A stretch of DNA of 64,000 nucleotides, from contig NC_010676.1 in assembly GCF_000020125.1 (NCBI RefSeq), positions 1,736,001 through 1,800,000 on the forward strand, written 5' to 3'. Below, piece after piece: positions 37,226-47,692 of this stretch; position 1 is the first letter of the stretch, and every line of letters starts with the position of its first letter. Both the position numbers and the translations under genes were made by a program. Below the pieces are notes generated by a model that searched no databases, was not told the origin of the DNA, and saw nothing but the letters and a program-made list of their open reading frames with translations. This DNA comes from Paraburkholderia phytofirmans PsJN (lineage in GTDB: Bacteria > Pseudomonadota > Gammaproteobacteria > Burkholderiales > Burkholderiaceae).

Positions 37226-37738
37226 TCAGCACATCCATTCGAGGTCCCTGGACCTGGCAAGGTGCCGCTTGATGCCATCCACGAACGCAGCAAGCGCGGC
37301 ATGCGCGCCGTGACGCGCTTCGACAGCCGTGACTTTGCATTCAGCAACGGCAGGCTTGCCGACGAGTTCGCACATCTCGTGGAGTGCCTTGTCCGCCCCG
37401 CGTCCGCCGAAGCTGCAGAAGAACGCGATCTGGGAAAACTTCGCGCGGTTCTCGATCAGATATGAACGCACCGGTGCCGATACCGAGCCGGCCCACACGG
37501 GTGAACCGACCACGACGAGGTCATACGCCGAGACGTCCAGGCCGGCCGGAACGATCTCCACCTGACGTTTGCGGATCGCATCGAGCAGTGAGCGCAGGTA
37601 GCCGCCGGGCCCTTCGCGATTGCTGCAGTCGCAGATCTCCTCGATATCGGCGCCCAGCATCGTGGCGATCGCCGATGCAAGCAGGCGCGTGGTCCCGGTG
37701 CGCGAGAAATAGACGACGAGAACTTTTGCTTCCGACAT
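37226..37738 (-). CDS. flavodoxin-like protein
   Basis: 170 residues. The FMN phosphate loop is VVYFSRTGTTRLLA at residues ~8-20; VVVGSPVWAGSVSAPVRSYL and FFCSFGGRGADKALHEMCELVG are the isoalloxazine-binding loops of flavodoxin_4-type proteins. It probably carries electrons or acts as an FMN quinone reductase in the cytoplasm. GGAGG precedes ATG 37738. A near-consensus FNR-type box lies ~95 bases upstream, fitting a low-potential electron carrier used when oxygen is scarce. Confidence 0.85.
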   Translation of the reverse strand: MSEAKVLVVYFSRTGTTRLLASAIATMLGADIEEICDCSNREGPGGYLRSLLDAIRKRQVEIVPAGLDVSAYDLVVVGSPVWAGSVSAPVRSYLIENRAKFSQIAFFCSFGGRGADKALHEMCELVGKPAVAECKVTAVEARHGAHAALAAFVDGIKRHLARSRDLEWMC

Positions 37739-37826
37739 TTCAGCCTCCCTACCGCACGCCGCCGTGCAATCACATGCGGAATTCGCAGTGCATGCCACGA
37801 GCATAGGTGCGGATGAGCAAGTTCTT

Positions 37827-37840
37827 ATGATCCATATCAA
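37827..37840. promoter_or_regulatory. FNR/ANR-type box ATGATCCATATCAA
   Basis: One mismatch to TTGAT-N4-ATCAA. Predicted minus-strand start near 37792, 54 bases before the flavodoxin ATG. The same 14-mer appears at 63832. Confidence 0.55.
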
Positions 37841-38043
37841 GCTGCGAACCCGGCCATCGTCACGGTTTAGCGTCGTGTAGGCCAATTCTGACAAAGACAC
37901 CGGACGTCCTACTCCAAGCTCAGCGACACCTGATTTGTATCGACCGGCCAGCGACCAATACTGAATTTCAGGACAGGAGGCACCAGTCGACCTCGCAGTG
38001 CGCCAGATGCGTATGCCGAAGCTGCCCGATCAGGAGACCAGCC

Positions 38044-38280
38044 ATGTCGAACCCAATCTTTTCCCACCGTGCCACGGCGGCCCAGCAACCGCGCAACAAA
38101 GGCAACTCCGTCTGTGAATTCGATGCCATCCTCGCGCTTGCGCGCGAGTCCGGGTTACTGATTACCCTCGATGGACAAATTGGGCGCGAGAAATACCAAA
38201 GCGTCGCAGGCTCGCTCCATGCATTCCAACGCTTCGCCGAAGCACTGTGCGAAGCCATCGACCAGATTGCACCCGCGTGA
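38044..38280 (+). CDS. hypothetical small protein
   Basis: 78 residues: MSNPIFSHRATAAQQPRNKGNSVCEFDAILALARESGLLITLDGQIGREKYQSVAGSLHAFQRFAEALCEAIDQIAPA. AGGAG seven bases ahead of the ATG and good codon character support it. The helical C-terminal half is amphipathic; no family recognised. It sits just upstream of the arginine deiminase cluster and might be part of its regulation, but it has its own gap to arcD. Confidence 0.55.
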   Translation: MSNPIFSHRATAAQQPRNKGNSVCEFDAILALARESGLLITLDGQIGREKYQSVAGSLHAFQRFAEALCEAIDQIAPA

Positions 38281-38320
38281 AACGACTCAAGCGACTCAAG
38301 GCGACGTCGCCTTGAAACGG

Positions 38321-38334
38321 ATGATCCAGATCAA
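38321..38334. promoter_or_regulatory. FNR/ANR-type box ATGATCCAGATCAA
   Basis: One mismatch to consensus. A -10-like GCTAAT at 38357-38362 lies at the right distance, with a predicted start near 38369, 26 bases before arcD. Confidence 0.6.
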
Positions 38335-38394
38335 TCCGCCACCCCCTCCAAAGTGAGCTAATCAACGTATCTTGAAATTCACCGAGGTCGGATC

Positions 38395-39876
38395 ATGAAA
38401 AATCTGGCAGATTCATTGACGGGAGCGTCGGTTCCGAGACCGGCCGCTCAAACCGCGGCGCAGACGGCGAAACCTTTGCGGCTCGGCCTGCTGACGGCGC
38501 TGGTGATCGGGTCGATGATCGGCAGCGGCGTGTTTTCCTTGCCGCAGAACATGGCGTCGGGCGCGGGCGCGGCCGCCGTGCTGATCGGCTGGCTGATCAC
38601 CGGCGTGGGCATGCTCACGCTGGCCTTCGTCTATCAGACCTTATCGACGCGAAAACCGGAGCTCGATAATGGCATCTACGCATATGCGCGCGCCAGCGCC
38701 GGCGATTTCGTCGGTTTCAATTCAGCCTGGGGCTACTGGGTCAGCGCATGGATTGGCAACGTCGGCTATCTGGTCATCGTGTTCGGCACGCTCGGCTATT
38801 TCTTTCCTGTATTCGGAGACGGCAACACGCGCGCTGCGGTGCTGGGCGCATCGATTGTGCTTTGGATCATGCATGCGGTCATCCTGCGCGGTGTGCGTAG
38901 CGCGGCGGTTCTGAACGCGATCACCACCGTCGCCAAGGTGATTCCTCTGCTGGTGTTCATCCTGTTAGCGCTCGCAGCGTTCAGAAGCCATGTTTTTGCC
39001 CAGGACTTCTGGGGCAGCTCAAAACTCGGCAACGTATTCACGCAGGTCAAAAGCACGATGTTGATCACGGTCTGGGTGTTCATCGGCATCGAGGGCGCCA
39101 ACGTGTTTTCGGCACGGGCGCAACGCCGTCAGGATATCGGGCGCGCAACGCTGCTCGGGTTTACCGTCGTCTTGCTGCTGCTGATGGCGGTTTCTTTGCT
39201 GTCGCTCGGCATCGTCCCGCAAAGCGAACTGGCCGCGATGAAGAATCCGTCGATGGCCGGCGTGCTCGACAAAGCCGTCGGCACGTGGGGCGCCGTATTG
39301 ATCAGCATCGGCTTGCTGGTGTCGGTGGGTGGCGCGTTGCTGGCCTGGACGCTGCTGGCGGCGGAAACGCTTTTCACGCCGGCGAGCGGCGGTGTGATGC
39401 CAACGTTTCTCGCCCGGCAAAACAGCCACGGCGTGCCGGCCAACGCGCTCTGGCTGACCAATGGCCTCGTCCAGCTCTTCCTGATCATCACACTGGTGTC
39501 CAACGCGACCTATCAGGCGCTGATCTCGCTCGCGACTTCGATGATCCTGATCCCCTATCTGTTCTCCGCAGTGTACGCAACCCGGATCGCGATGCGCGGC
39601 GACGGCTACACGATAACGGACACAACACGCAGCCGCGACACGCTGATCGGCGCAATGGCGACCGTCTATTGCTGTTGGCTGCTCTATGCAGCCGGCCCGA
39701 AGTATCTGTTGCTTTCGGCCCTGCTCTACGCGCCGGGCGTGCTTCTGTTCGGCTGGGCGAAACGCGAGCGCGGCGCCAGTCTTTTCAAGCCCTTTGAAGT
39801 CGCCATCCTGGCCGCCCTGATCGCTCTTGCGGCGCTTGCGGCGTGGCTGCTGTCGAGCGGCGCGCTGGGCCTGTAA
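38395..39876 (+). CDS. arcD: arginine/ornithine antiporter
   Basis: 493 residues, an APC-superfamily transporter with about 12-13 membrane helices. The first helix, [36 protein letters not shown], carries the substrate-carboxylate-binding GSGVF motif. [36 protein letters not shown] and [25 protein letters not shown] are typical ArcD blocks. It exchanges external arginine for internal ornithine without energy cost. First gene of the arcDABC cluster, behind an FNR-type box. Confidence 0.93.
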   Translation: MKNLADSLTGASVPRPAAQTAAQTAKPLRLGLLTALVIGSMIGSGVFSLPQNMASGAGAAAVLIGWLITGVGMLTLAFVYQTLSTRKPELDNGIYAYARASAGDFVGFNSAWGYWVSAWIGNVGYLVIVFGTLGYFFPVFGDGNTRAAVLGASIVLWIMHAVILRGVRSAAVLNAITTVAKVIPLLVFILLALAAFRSHVFAQDFWGSSKLGNVFTQVKSTMLITVWVFIGIEGANVFSARAQRRQDIGRATLLGFTVVLLLLMAVSLLSLGIVPQSELAAMKNPSMAGVLDKAVGTWGAVLISIGLLVSVGGALLAWTLLAAETLFTPASGGVMPTFLARQNSHGVPANALWLTNGLVQLFLIITLVSNATYQALISLATSMILIPYLFSAVYATRIAMRGDGYTITDTTRSRDTLIGAMATVYCCWLLYAAGPKYLLLSALLYAPGVLLFGWAKRERGASLFKPFEVAILAALIALAALAAWLLSSGALGL

Positions 39877-39901
39877 GCCAGCGATCATTTGGAGAAACTC
39901 T

Positions 39902-41119
39902 ATGGCATTCGGCGTCTACTCTGAGATCGGCACGCTGCGCACGGTGATGGTCTGCAGGCCTGGCCTGGCTCAGGCGCGCCTCACGCCGGCCAATTGCCGC
40001 GAACTGCTATTCGATGACGTATTGTGGGTCTCGCAAGCGAAGAACGACCACTACGCCTTCGTCAGCGCGATGCAGGAGCGCGGTATCGAGGTGCTGGAAA
40101 TGCACGACCTGCTCGCCGATATCCTGCGAGGACGGGAAGCGCGCGACTGGGTGCTTGCACACAAGCTGTCCGCCGGCGCGGTCGACCTTGAACTCTCGGC
40201 GCAACTTTTGCCCTGGCTGCGTGAAATGAACGCCGGCGAACTCGCCACCCGGTTGCTCGGCGGAATCGTGCGCGCGGAACTTCCTTTCGAGCCTGCCGGC
40301 CTGGTCGCACAATGTACGGAACCCTCTGGATTTCTGCTGCGGCCGCTGCCCAATACGCTGTTCACCCGTGATAACAGTTGCTGGATCAACGACGGCGTTG
40401 CGCTCGGCTCGATGTACTGGCCCGCCCGCCGCGAGGAAACCTTGCTTAGCGCGGCTATCTATCGCTTCCATCCGCGCTTTACCGGTGGAGCGCGCATCTG
40501 GTGGGGCGATCCGGAGAGCGAACACGGCGGCGCCACGCTCGAAGGCGGGGACGTGATGCCCTTGTCGCGCGACGTTGTGCTGGTCGGCATGGGTGAGCGC
40601 ACCTCGCCGCAAGGCGTCGCACAGCTTGCACGCACCCTCTTCGCGCATGAATCGGTCAAGCAGGTGATCGCTGCACAGTTGCCGCGATCGCGCGGCGCGA
40701 TGCATCTCGACACGGTGCTCACATTCTGCGACCGCGATCTGGTCACGATCTTTCCCGAGGTGGTCGACGGCATCCGCTGCACCTCCCTGCGCCCGTCACA
40801 GACGCCGGGCAAGCTGGACGTCCGGCCGGAAAGCGCGCCGTTTCTCGAAGTCGTCGCACGGGCACTCGGCGTGAAACAGCTGCGCACGGTCGCCACCGGC
40901 GGCGATACCTGGGAAGCGGAGCGCGAACAGTGGGACGACGGCAACAACGTGGTGGCGCTCGCGCCGGGCGTCGTCGTTGCGTACAACCGCAACGTCTATA
41001 CAAACACCTTGTTGCGCAAAGCCGGCGTGGAAGTCATCACGATTCCGAGCGGCGAACTGGGCCGCGGACGCGGCGGCGGACATTGCATGACCTGCCCGAT
41101 CGAACGCGATCCCGTCTGA
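39902..41119 (+). CDS. arcA: arginine deiminase
   Basis: 405 residues. Converts arginine to citrulline and ammonia. The catalytic cysteine lies in [14 protein letters not shown] near the C-terminus; [11 protein letters not shown] and LEGGDVM contribute substrate-binding Asp, Glu and His residues, and [11 protein letters not shown] is another conserved block. Length is normal. GGAG lies seven bases before the ATG; 25 bases separate it from arcD. Ammonia release may also protect against acid. Confidence 0.96.
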   Translation: MAFGVYSEIGTLRTVMVCRPGLAQARLTPANCRELLFDDVLWVSQAKNDHYAFVSAMQERGIEVLEMHDLLADILRGREARDWVLAHKLSAGAVDLELSAQLLPWLREMNAGELATRLLGGIVRAELPFEPAGLVAQCTEPSGFLLRPLPNTLFTRDNSCWINDGVALGSMYWPARREETLLSAAIYRFHPRFTGGARIWWGDPESEHGGATLEGGDVMPLSRDVVLVGMGERTSPQGVAQLARTLFAHESVKQVIAAQLPRSRGAMHLDTVLTFCDRDLVTIFPEVVDGIRCTSLRPSQTPGKLDVRPESAPFLEVVARALGVKQLRTVATGGDTWEAEREQWDDGNNVVALAPGVVVAYNRNVYTNTLLRKAGVEVITIPSGELGRGRGGGHCMTCPIERDPV

Positions 41120-41156
41120 CGTCGTTCTCCCGCCAACACGATCAAGGAACCGCTTC

Positions 41157-42155
41157 ATGGCATTCAATCTGCACAACCGTAGCCTTTTGAACATGCAGGA
41201 TTTCAGCCCTCGCGACATCGGCTTTCTTCTCGACCTCGCCGCCGAACTGAAGCGCGCGAAGTATGCCGGCAACGAGGTCCCGCGACTCAATGGCAAGAAC
41301 GTCGCGCTCATCTTCGAAAAGACCTCGACACGCACGCGTTGCGCGTTCGAGGTGGCCGTGCACGACCAGGGCGGCCACGTCACCTACATCGACTCCGCGA
41401 GTTCGCAACTCGGCCGCAAGGAGTCGCTCAAGGATACGGCGCGCGTGCTCGGCCGGCTTTATGACGGTATTGAGTATCGCGGCTTTCACCAGAGTGTCGT
41501 GGAAGACCTCGCCGCTTATTCGCACGTGCCGGTATGGAACGGATTGACCGATGAGTTCCATCCGACTCAGGTGCTCGCCGACCTGCTGACGATGCGGGAG
41601 TTCGGCGAGAAGCCGCTGCACGAGCTGTCGTTCTGCTACCTTGGCGACGCACGCTTCAATATGGGCAATTCCCTGCTGATCGGCGGCGTGCAGATGGGCA
41701 TGGACGTGCGAATCGCGGCGCCGCGCGAGTTGTGGCCGCACGATGAACTCGTGCAGCAGATGCGGCACCTCGCGGAACGCACCGGCGCCAGCGTGACGAT
41801 CGTCGAGGATCCGGTTGCGGGCGTGGGCGGCGCCGACTTTGTCTATACCGACGTCTGGGTGTCGATGGGCGAGCCGATGGAGGCGTGGGGGCCTCGCATC
41901 GATCTTTTGCTACCGTATCAGGTCAATGCGGCGCTAATGAAGGCAACCGGCAAGTCACGCACCCGCTTCATGCATTGCCTGCCCGCCTATCACAACCTGG
42001 AAACGGACATCGGGCGGCAACTACACGAGCGTTTCGGTTTGTCCGAACTGGAAGTCAGCGACGAGGTCTTCGAATCGAATGCGTCGATCGTGTTCTCACA
42101 GGCGGAAAATCGCATGCATACGATCAAGGCGGTACTCGTGGCGACGCTCGCATAA
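41157..42155 (+). CDS. arcB: ornithine carbamoyltransferase, catabolic
   Basis: 332 residues. Phosphorolyses citrulline to carbamoyl phosphate and ornithine. The carbamoyl-phosphate motif is [14 protein letters not shown]; the ornithine loop is [23 protein letters not shown] and DARFNMGNS are conserved. The length and the [18 protein letters not shown] start match the catabolic branch (ArcB) rather than ArgF. Third gene of the cluster. Confidence 0.94.
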   Translation: MAFNLHNRSLLNMQDFSPRDIGFLLDLAAELKRAKYAGNEVPRLNGKNVALIFEKTSTRTRCAFEVAVHDQGGHVTYIDSASSQLGRKESLKDTARVLGRLYDGIEYRGFHQSVVEDLAAYSHVPVWNGLTDEFHPTQVLADLLTMREFGEKPLHELSFCYLGDARFNMGNSLLIGGVQMGMDVRIAAPRELWPHDELVQQMRHLAERTGASVTIVEDPVAGVGGADFVYTDVWVSMGEPMEAWGPRIDLLLPYQVNAALMKATGKSRTRFMHCLPAYHNLETDIGRQLHERFGLSELEVSDEVFESNASIVFSQAENRMHTIKAVLVATLA

Positions 42156-42164
42156 GGGGCGGCC

Positions 42165-43073
42165 ATGCGCATTCTGATCGCGCTGGGTGGCAATGCACTG
42201 TTGCGGCGCGGCGAGCCGATGACGATGGCCAACCAGATCGCCAATATTCGCCGCGCGGCGTCGCAGATCGGCCAGCTGGCCGACGGTAACCAGTTGGTTG
42301 TCGCGCATGGCAATGGACCTCAGGTTGGGTTGCTGGCATTGCAGGCGGCCGCTTCGGGGCCGGCTGGTGCCGCGTCGCCGCTCGACGTGCTCGACGCGGA
42401 ATCGGAAGGCATGATCGGATATCTGCTCGAACAGGAATTGGCCAACGTTTTGCCCGTGCAGCGGCAAGTGGCAACGCTCCTCACGCGCGTCGAGGTTGAC
42501 GCCGACGATCCGGCTTTCGAGCATCCCACCAAGCCAATCGGTCCGGTTTACACCAAAGCGCAGGCCCAGGACCTCGCGAGGCGAAACGGCTGGACCATTG
42601 CCGAGGACGGAGCCGGCTTCCGGCGCGTTGTCGCATCGCCACGGCCAAGGCGCATCGTAGCGTTGCGGCCCATTGAGTGGCTACTCGATCACGACGTGGT
42701 CGTGGTCGCGGCCGGCGGCGGAGGAATTCCAGTCAAGGTCGCGCCCGATGGACAAACCCGCGTTGGGGTGGAAGCCGTGATCGATAAAGATCGATGCAGC
42801 GCGCTGCTTGCCGCCGAACTCGCCGCCGATCTGCTGCTGATCGCCACGGATGTCGATGCGGTTTATGCCGACTGGCGCACGCCGCGCGAACGCGTGCTGC
42901 ACGATGTGCCGGTCGCCGAGCTGCGGTCCATGTCGTTCGCGGCCGGTTCGATGGCGCCGAAGGTCGAGGCCGCCTGCGATTTCGTTGCACACACCGGAAA
43001 ACCGGCGGTCATCGGCTCGCTCGAACACATCGCGGCAATGGCGAACGGCACCGCGGGCACTCGCATCATCTGA
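42165..43073 (+). CDS. arcC: carbamate kinase
   Basis: 302 residues. Transfers phosphate from carbamoyl phosphate to ADP, giving one ATP per arginine. [13 protein letters not shown] is the glycine-rich start; [51 protein letters not shown] and [17 protein letters not shown] are signatures of the amino-acid-kinase fold. Nine bases after arcB. Completes fermentation of arginine. Confidence 0.95.
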   Translation: MRILIALGGNALLRRGEPMTMANQIANIRRAASQIGQLADGNQLVVAHGNGPQVGLLALQAAASGPAGAASPLDVLDAESEGMIGYLLEQELANVLPVQRQVATLLTRVEVDADDPAFEHPTKPIGPVYTKAQAQDLARRNGWTIAEDGAGFRRVVASPRPRRIVALRPIEWLLDHDVVVVAAGGGGIPVKVAPDGQTRVGVEAVIDKDRCSALLAAELAADLLLIATDVDAVYADWRTPRERVLHDVPVAELRSMSFAAGSMAPKVEAACDFVAHTGKPAVIGSLEHIAAMANGTAGTRII

Positions 43074-43154
43074 CGAAATACCATCCGGGTTTCGAACAAA
43101 AGAAGTCCTTGTGGACACCATCGGCGCATACCTTTCCAGGTTCAAGGGGCCACC

Positions 43155-44558
43155 GTGAACGACAACCTTTTGCGCAACCGGACTTTCAACGAAATCGGAA
43201 TCGGCGAGTCGGCGTCGCTCGCACGCGTGGTCGTGCAAAACGATATCGACCTGTTCGCGGCCGTAGCAGGCGATATCGATCCCGCCCATGAAGATTCCGT
43301 GACTACGAACGGCGGACCGTCCGGCCATCGGGTCGTGCACGGCATGTGGACGGCCGCCCTGATTTCCGCGCTGCTCGGCAAGCGGCTGCCTGGCCCCGGC
43401 ACGATCTACCTTGGTCAGACCTGGCAGTTTCGTCATTCCGTGATGCCGGGCGACATCATCACCGCGACGGTCACGGTCACGGAAAAGCGCACTGACGGTC
43501 GCGTCGTTGTGCTCGACGCGTGCTGCACGAATCAGGCGGGCGACACGGTGTTGCTCGGCACGGCCACCGTCGTCGCACCATCGACGACGGTGGTGTGGCC
43601 GTGCGCCCCAAGCACCGAAGTCACCCTGCGGCGGCACGACCGTTACGAGGCCTTCATACGGCAGGCACGCACGCGCCCCGCATTGCGTACGGCGATCGTC
43701 CACCCCTGCTCGGCGGAAGCTATCGTGGCCGCGATCGAGGCGCGCGACGAAGGCTTGCTCGAGCCGGTCCTGATCGGCCCCGATGCCAGAATCCGCGCTG
43801 CGGCCGAGGCGGCCAACGTGGATCTCGCGGGTGTGCCAATCGAAGCGGTCGAGCACAGTCATGCGGCGGCCGCGCGCGCCGTGGAAATGGGCGCGGCCGG
43901 CCAGGTTGCCGCGTTGATGAAAGGCAGTCTGCACACGGACGAGCTGCTCGGCGCCGTCGTCGCGCGGAATTCCGGTTTGCGCACAGCGCGGCGCATCAGC
44001 CATGTCTACGCCATGGACGTGCCGGCCTATTCCAAGCCGCTGGTGGTCACCGACGCCGTCGTCAACATTGCGCCATCGCTCGACCATAAGCGCGACATCT
44101 GCCAGAACGCGATCGACCTGTTGCATGTGCTAGGCGCCGAACTGGCGCGGGTCGCGGCGCTCGGCGCAATCGAAACGGTCAACTCGCGCATGCCGGCTAC
44201 GCTCGACGCCGCCGCGTTGACGGTCATGGCTGCGCGCGGCCAGATCACCGGCGCGCTCGTGGACGGCCCGCTCGCATTCGACAATGCGATCAGCCTCGCC
44301 GCGGCGAAAACCAAGCAGATCGATTCGCCCGTCGCCGGTCAGGCCGACATCCTGCTGGTGCCCGATCTGGAAGCCGGCAACATACTCGCCAAACAGCTCA
44401 TGTACTTCGCCGGCGCCGATGCGGCCGGCCTGGTACTTGGCGCGCGCGTGCCCATCATTCTGACGAGCCGCGCCGACAGCGTGCGCGTCCGCCTCGCATC
44501 CGCGGCACTCGCCAAACTGGTCGCAGAACGAACGTTGGCGGGCTCGGGACGCCCGTAA
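43155..44558 (+). CDS. MaoC-like hydratase fused to phosphate acetyl/butyryltransferase
   Basis: 467 residues. Residues ~10-150 form a MaoC/R-specific enoyl-CoA hydratase-like hot-dog domain (DPAHEDSV... HRVVHGMWTAALISALLG with the catalytic Asp/His pattern). Residues ~165-465 form a phosphotransacetylase domain (HPCSAEAIVAAIEARDEGLLEPVLIGPDARI, LMKGSLHTDELLGAVV, ADILLVPDLEAGNILAKQLMYFAGADAAGLVLGARVPIILTSRADS). It would interconvert acyl-CoA and acyl phosphate. No acetate kinase is present in the window. GTG start with AAGGGG upstream. It follows arcC and may share its transcript. Confidence 0.88.
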   Translation: MNDNLLRNRTFNEIGIGESASLARVVVQNDIDLFAAVAGDIDPAHEDSVTTNGGPSGHRVVHGMWTAALISALLGKRLPGPGTIYLGQTWQFRHSVMPGDIITATVTVTEKRTDGRVVVLDACCTNQAGDTVLLGTATVVAPSTTVVWPCAPSTEVTLRRHDRYEAFIRQARTRPALRTAIVHPCSAEAIVAAIEARDEGLLEPVLIGPDARIRAAAEAANVDLAGVPIEAVEHSHAAAARAVEMGAAGQVAALMKGSLHTDELLGAVVARNSGLRTARRISHVYAMDVPAYSKPLVVTDAVVNIAPSLDHKRDICQNAIDLLHVLGAELARVAALGAIETVNSRMPATLDAAALTVMAARGQITGALVDGPLAFDNAISLAAAKTKQIDSPVAGQADILLVPDLEAGNILAKQLMYFAGADAAGLVLGARVPIILTSRADSVRVRLASAALAKLVAERTLAGSGRP

Positions 44559-44630
44559 GCGTCGCATCTGGCGAGCACGCACCCACGCGTGCTTTCAGTT
44601 TCCAACGGCGCCTCGCCCGTCGTCGCACTG

Positions 44631-44644
44631 TTGATCTGAATCAA
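44631..44644. promoter_or_regulatory. FNR/ANR-type box TTGATCTGAATCAA
   Basis: Exact, nearly symmetrical consensus. A -10-like TAAACT lies at 44666-44671, the correct class II distance; the predicted start is near 44679, 39 bases before the USP gene. Confidence 0.8.
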
Positions 44645-44717
44645 CAGCGCAGAGCCACCGGCTCATAAACTCTGATCACACCGTCGTACCCCACTCTTCG
44701 CCTTCGGGAGCTATGCA

Positions 44718-45554
44718 ATGAGCTACAAGACCATCGTCGTTCATCTGGATACGAGTCGGCTCGCTCATCGGCGGCTCGAAATCGCGCTGACCCTCGCGAG
44801 ACACTTCGGCGCCCATCTCAGGGGTGTATACGCTACCTTCAGTCCCGATCCGCGTTCGCTCTATGTGATGGCAGGAACCGCCAGCTATTACGCAACGCAT
44901 GAACAGTTGCGCGCCGAACGGCGCAGTGCAATCGAGCGTCTTTTTCATGCGGAATTGAGCCGTGCAGCGGTAACGGGCGACTGGCTTGCGGTCGACCAGC
45001 CAGCCAATCTCGCGGTGGCGCAGCAAGGACGCTGCGCGGACCTGATCATCGCCAGTCAGGACGACCCAGACGATCCGGAGTCGTACGTCGGCTACCGTTT
45101 CCCCGAAAACCTCATCATGTCGGCTGGCCGCCCAGTGTTGCTGGTGCCGAATGCCACCAGTGTCACTTCACCCGGTACTCACGTGGTGGTCTGCTGGGAC
45201 GGCAGCCGCGAAGCCACCCGCGCCGTGCACGATGCGCTGCCGTTCATGCGCACCGCCCGGCTCACGACGGTCCTGACGGTGAACGGCGTTCGCGGCGAAG
45301 CCGGTCCGCGTATTCCTGGCGCCGACATCGCGACCGTGATCGCGCGGCACGGCGTCCGTGTCGAAGTCAAAGACGTCGAAGCCGGTCCGGCCGCGTCGGT
45401 CGGCGACGCGCTCTTGTCGGAAGCGGCGGAACTCGGTGCGGACCTGCTCGCGATGGGCGCCTACGGCCATGCTCGTTGGCAGGAGCTGGTCATGGGCGGT
45501 GCAACCCGCACTGTGCTCCAGTCCATGACCGTGCCGGTGCTGATGTCGCATTGA
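44718..45554 (+). CDS. tandem-domain universal stress protein
   Basis: 278 residues. The first USP half, MSYKTIVVHLDTSRLAHRRLEIALTLARHFGAHLRGVYATFSPDPRSLYVM, has a degenerate ATP loop. The second half, VVVCWDGSREATRAVHDALPFMRTARLTTVLTV, ends LLAMGAYGHARWQELVMGGATRTVLQSMTVPVLMSH, where the GAYGHAR...GGATRT loop is the variant seen in UspE/two-domain USPs. First of three consecutive USP genes driven by the box at 44631. Confidence 0.92.
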   Translation: MSYKTIVVHLDTSRLAHRRLEIALTLARHFGAHLRGVYATFSPDPRSLYVMAGTASYYATHEQLRAERRSAIERLFHAELSRAAVTGDWLAVDQPANLAVAQQGRCADLIIASQDDPDDPESYVGYRFPENLIMSAGRPVLLVPNATSVTSPGTHVVVCWDGSREATRAVHDALPFMRTARLTTVLTVNGVRGEAGPRIPGADIATVIARHGVRVEVKDVEAGPAASVGDALLSEAAELGADLLAMGAYGHARWQELVMGGATRTVLQSMTVPVLMSH

Positions 45555-45609
45555 CGACGCCATGCGCCTCGTAGCGCTGCCGTCGCCGCCCCTTTTCAGG
45601 AGAGTCGTT

Positions 45610-46116
45610 ATGTACCAACAGATACTGGTCGCAGTCGACGGCAGTGAAACCTCACAGCGCGCCCTCGACACAGCCTTGCAACTCGCGCGCGAAGCCGGCG
45701 CGTACGTGCAGCCGCTGTTTGTCGTGGACGTCCCGATCATGGCGTATGACGTGCCCTCCTACGACCCGTCGTATGTGCGCGACGCGCTTCTCGAGGAAGG
45801 CAAGCACGTGACCGAAGACGCCGCCGCGTGCATGCGGCGCGCCGGCGTCGCGGGCGCGCCGCGCATTCTCGAGGCCGATCCGGTCGCCGACGACGTCGCG
45901 CATTGCATCCAGCGCGCCGCCGCCGACCTCAAGGCCGACGTGGTGGTGATGGGCACGCACGGGCGGCGAGGCTTCCGGCGAATGGTGCTCGGCAGCGTCG
46001 CTGAAAGTTTTCTGCGCATCGCACAGTGTCCCGTGCTGATGATCTCCGCACACTGCGCCCAGCCCGCGGCAAGCGGCATCCCATCGGCGTCCGAAGCCAC
46101 CAAGGAACCGTCATGA
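45610..46116 (+). CDS. universal stress protein, single domain
   Basis: 168 residues, MYQQILVAVDGSETSQRALDTALQLAREAGAYVQPLFVVD... [35 protein letters not shown] with the full ATP-binding motif. A 25-residue Ala/Ser tail follows. The stop overlaps the next USP start by 4 bases, so the two are translationally coupled. Confidence 0.93.
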   Translation: MYQQILVAVDGSETSQRALDTALQLAREAGAYVQPLFVVDVPIMAYDVPSYDPSYVRDALLEEGKHVTEDAAACMRRAGVAGAPRILEADPVADDVAHCIQRAAADLKADVVVMGTHGRRGFRRMVLGSVAESFLRIAQCPVLMISAHCAQPAASGIPSASEATKEPS

Positions 46117-46943
46117 CCTGCAAAACCCTGCTGGTGCATCTGGACGACAGCACCCATAGCGCTGCCCGCACCCAATTCGCGCTCGACTTGGCCCGGCGCC
46201 ATGAAGCGCATTTAATCGGCTTGTACGTGGTGTGCCGGGAACTCACTCAGCCGCTCTTCCTACACGGCGAGAGCGGCTGGGCCGAAGCACGGGAGGCGCA
46301 GCTCAGCTCAAACCTGAACGACGCGCGAGCGCGCTTTCTCGCAGCCGGCGAACTTGCCGGCGCCAGCGTCGAGTGGCGCGCGCCGGCCGGTGCCACCGTC
46401 GATACAACAGTCTTGCATGCTCGCCACGCCGATCTTCTGATTCTCGGCCAGTACGATCCGCACGACCCTTCGTCGTATATCGCCCGCCACTTCGTGGAGG
46501 ACGTGGTCATGAGTTCGGGCCGCCCGGCGATCGTGTTGCCCTACGCGGGGGAAGTCCGCTCGTTTGCGGAAAGCGTGCTGATCGCATGGGACGGCAGCCG
46601 CGAGAGCGCGCGATCCATGGCCGATGCGCTGCCCGTGATCAAACGCGCGAAATTCGTCACGGTGATGACCGTCCGGCGGCATCCATCAAGCGGCGGCGAG
46701 CCGGCCGGCATCAGTGTCGCCGCGTGGCTCGCGCGGCACGGCATTCAGGCGGGATTTGCCGATTCCGCCACGACGGACGGGGTCTCGACAGGCGCGCTCC
46801 TGCTGAACATGCTCACCGACCTTCATGTCGACCTGCTGGTGATGGGCGCGTATGGCCATGCGCGCGTTCAGGAAAGGTTGCTGGGCGGCGTCACGCGGAC
46901 CGTGCTGGAGTCGATGACCGTGCCGGTGCTGATCTCGCATTAG
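46113..46943 (+). CDS. tandem-domain universal stress protein
   Basis: 276 residues. It is similar in plan to the protein at 44718: MTCKTLLVHLDDSTHSAARTQFALDLARRHEAHLIGLYVV, then VLIAWDGSRESARSMADALPVIKRAKFVTVMTV and LVMGAYGHARVQERLLGGVTRTVLESMTVPVLISH. AAGGAA precedes the ATG inside the previous gene. The flanking two-domain USPs are paralogues that probably arose by local duplication. Confidence 0.92.
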   Translation: MTCKTLLVHLDDSTHSAARTQFALDLARRHEAHLIGLYVVCRELTQPLFLHGESGWAEAREAQLSSNLNDARARFLAAGELAGASVEWRAPAGATVDTTVLHARHADLLILGQYDPHDPSSYIARHFVEDVVMSSGRPAIVLPYAGEVRSFAESVLIAWDGSRESARSMADALPVIKRAKFVTVMTVRRHPSSGGEPAGISVAAWLARHGIQAGFADSATTDGVSTGALLLNMLTDLHVDLLVMGAYGHARVQERLLGGVTRTVLESMTVPVLISH

Positions 46944-47011
46944 GTGGAGACGGGTTTGACCGGATTAGCGATGTGACAGTTTTGAGGCGTTGCGCGGCAA
47001 TGGCTCCTCGC

Positions 47012-47035
47012 GTAACTTCGTAACTTCGTAACTTC
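47012..47035. repeat. three tandem copies of GTAACTTC
   Basis: An exact 8-bp unit repeated three times, 69 bases after the USP stop codon and just before the terminator hairpin. Could be slippage-variable; no coding effect. Confidence 0.8.
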
Positions 47036-47037
47036 AA

Positions 47038-47065
47038 AGGCGCCCCGTATTCTGGGCGCTTCTTT
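47038..47065. terminator. rho-independent terminator between convergent USP genes
   Basis: GCGCCC and GGGCGC pair around an eight-base loop, followed by TTCTTTT. It lies ~95 bases after the plus-strand USP operon and faces the convergent USP gene at 47117. Confidence 0.75.
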
Positions 47066-47116
47066 TCGTGTCCGCGGTCCGCACGCTGACCTTTCCCGTC
47101 AGAGCAGTTAGAGCCG

Positions 47117-47593
47117 TCAAAGGTCCGACGGAATTTCATCCAGATCCCGTTCGCGACGAACCAGCAGGACAGGCACCTCGGTGCGCCGCAACACGGCTTC
47201 CGCCACACTGCCCAGCAGCAGCCGTCCGATCCCCCGCCGTCCGTGGGTGCCCATCACGACAAGATCGGCTTCGCATTCGCCGGCGATGCGGCCAAGCACA
47301 CCCGCTATGTCCTCGCCGTACGAATCGACAATGCGCGTCACGCCACGCACTCCGCGTTGTTCGAACAATGCGCGAGCATCCTCCAGCGTGGCCATGGCGG
47401 CTCCGGTCGAACCCATAGGAAAAACCTCCTCGTCGATCAGCCCGGTGCCGACGTCGACCATGGATGCGGCATGTTCCGCGACGAACACCGCAATGACCGT
47501 CGAATGCGCGGCTCGTGCGATTTTAAGCGCCTCCTCAAGCGCACGTTGCGCCGCCTGACTAGCGTCGATTGCTACAAGAATCCGCTCGTACAT
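47117..47593 (-). CDS. universal stress protein, single domain
   Basis: 158 residues, [59 protein letters not shown]... [47 protein letters not shown]. The D-A-S in place of D-G-S in the first loop is a small variation; the ATP loop is complete. It has its own FNR-type box upstream at 47693. Confidence 0.93.
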   Translation of the reverse strand: MYERILVAIDASQAAQRALEEALKIARAAHSTVIAVFVAEHAASMVDVGTGLIDEEVFPMGSTGAAMATLEDARALFEQRGVRGVTRIVDSYGEDIAGVLGRIAGECEADLVVMGTHGRRGIGRLLLGSVAEAVLRRTEVPVLLVRRERDLDEIPSDL

Positions 47594-47692
47594 GACATTC
47601 TCCTGGGAACTTCACCCGAAGCGCTTGAGTTTGGGCGAGAGGCACATGGAAGTTCAGTTTGCGGTTCAAAGCCGAAATACGCTTGATGCGGA

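Noticed and set aside
37930..37943. CTGATTTGTATCGA as another FNR-type box upstream of the 78-residue gene
   Set aside because: Two mismatches at key positions; not counted, though the spacing to the gene at 38044 would fit.
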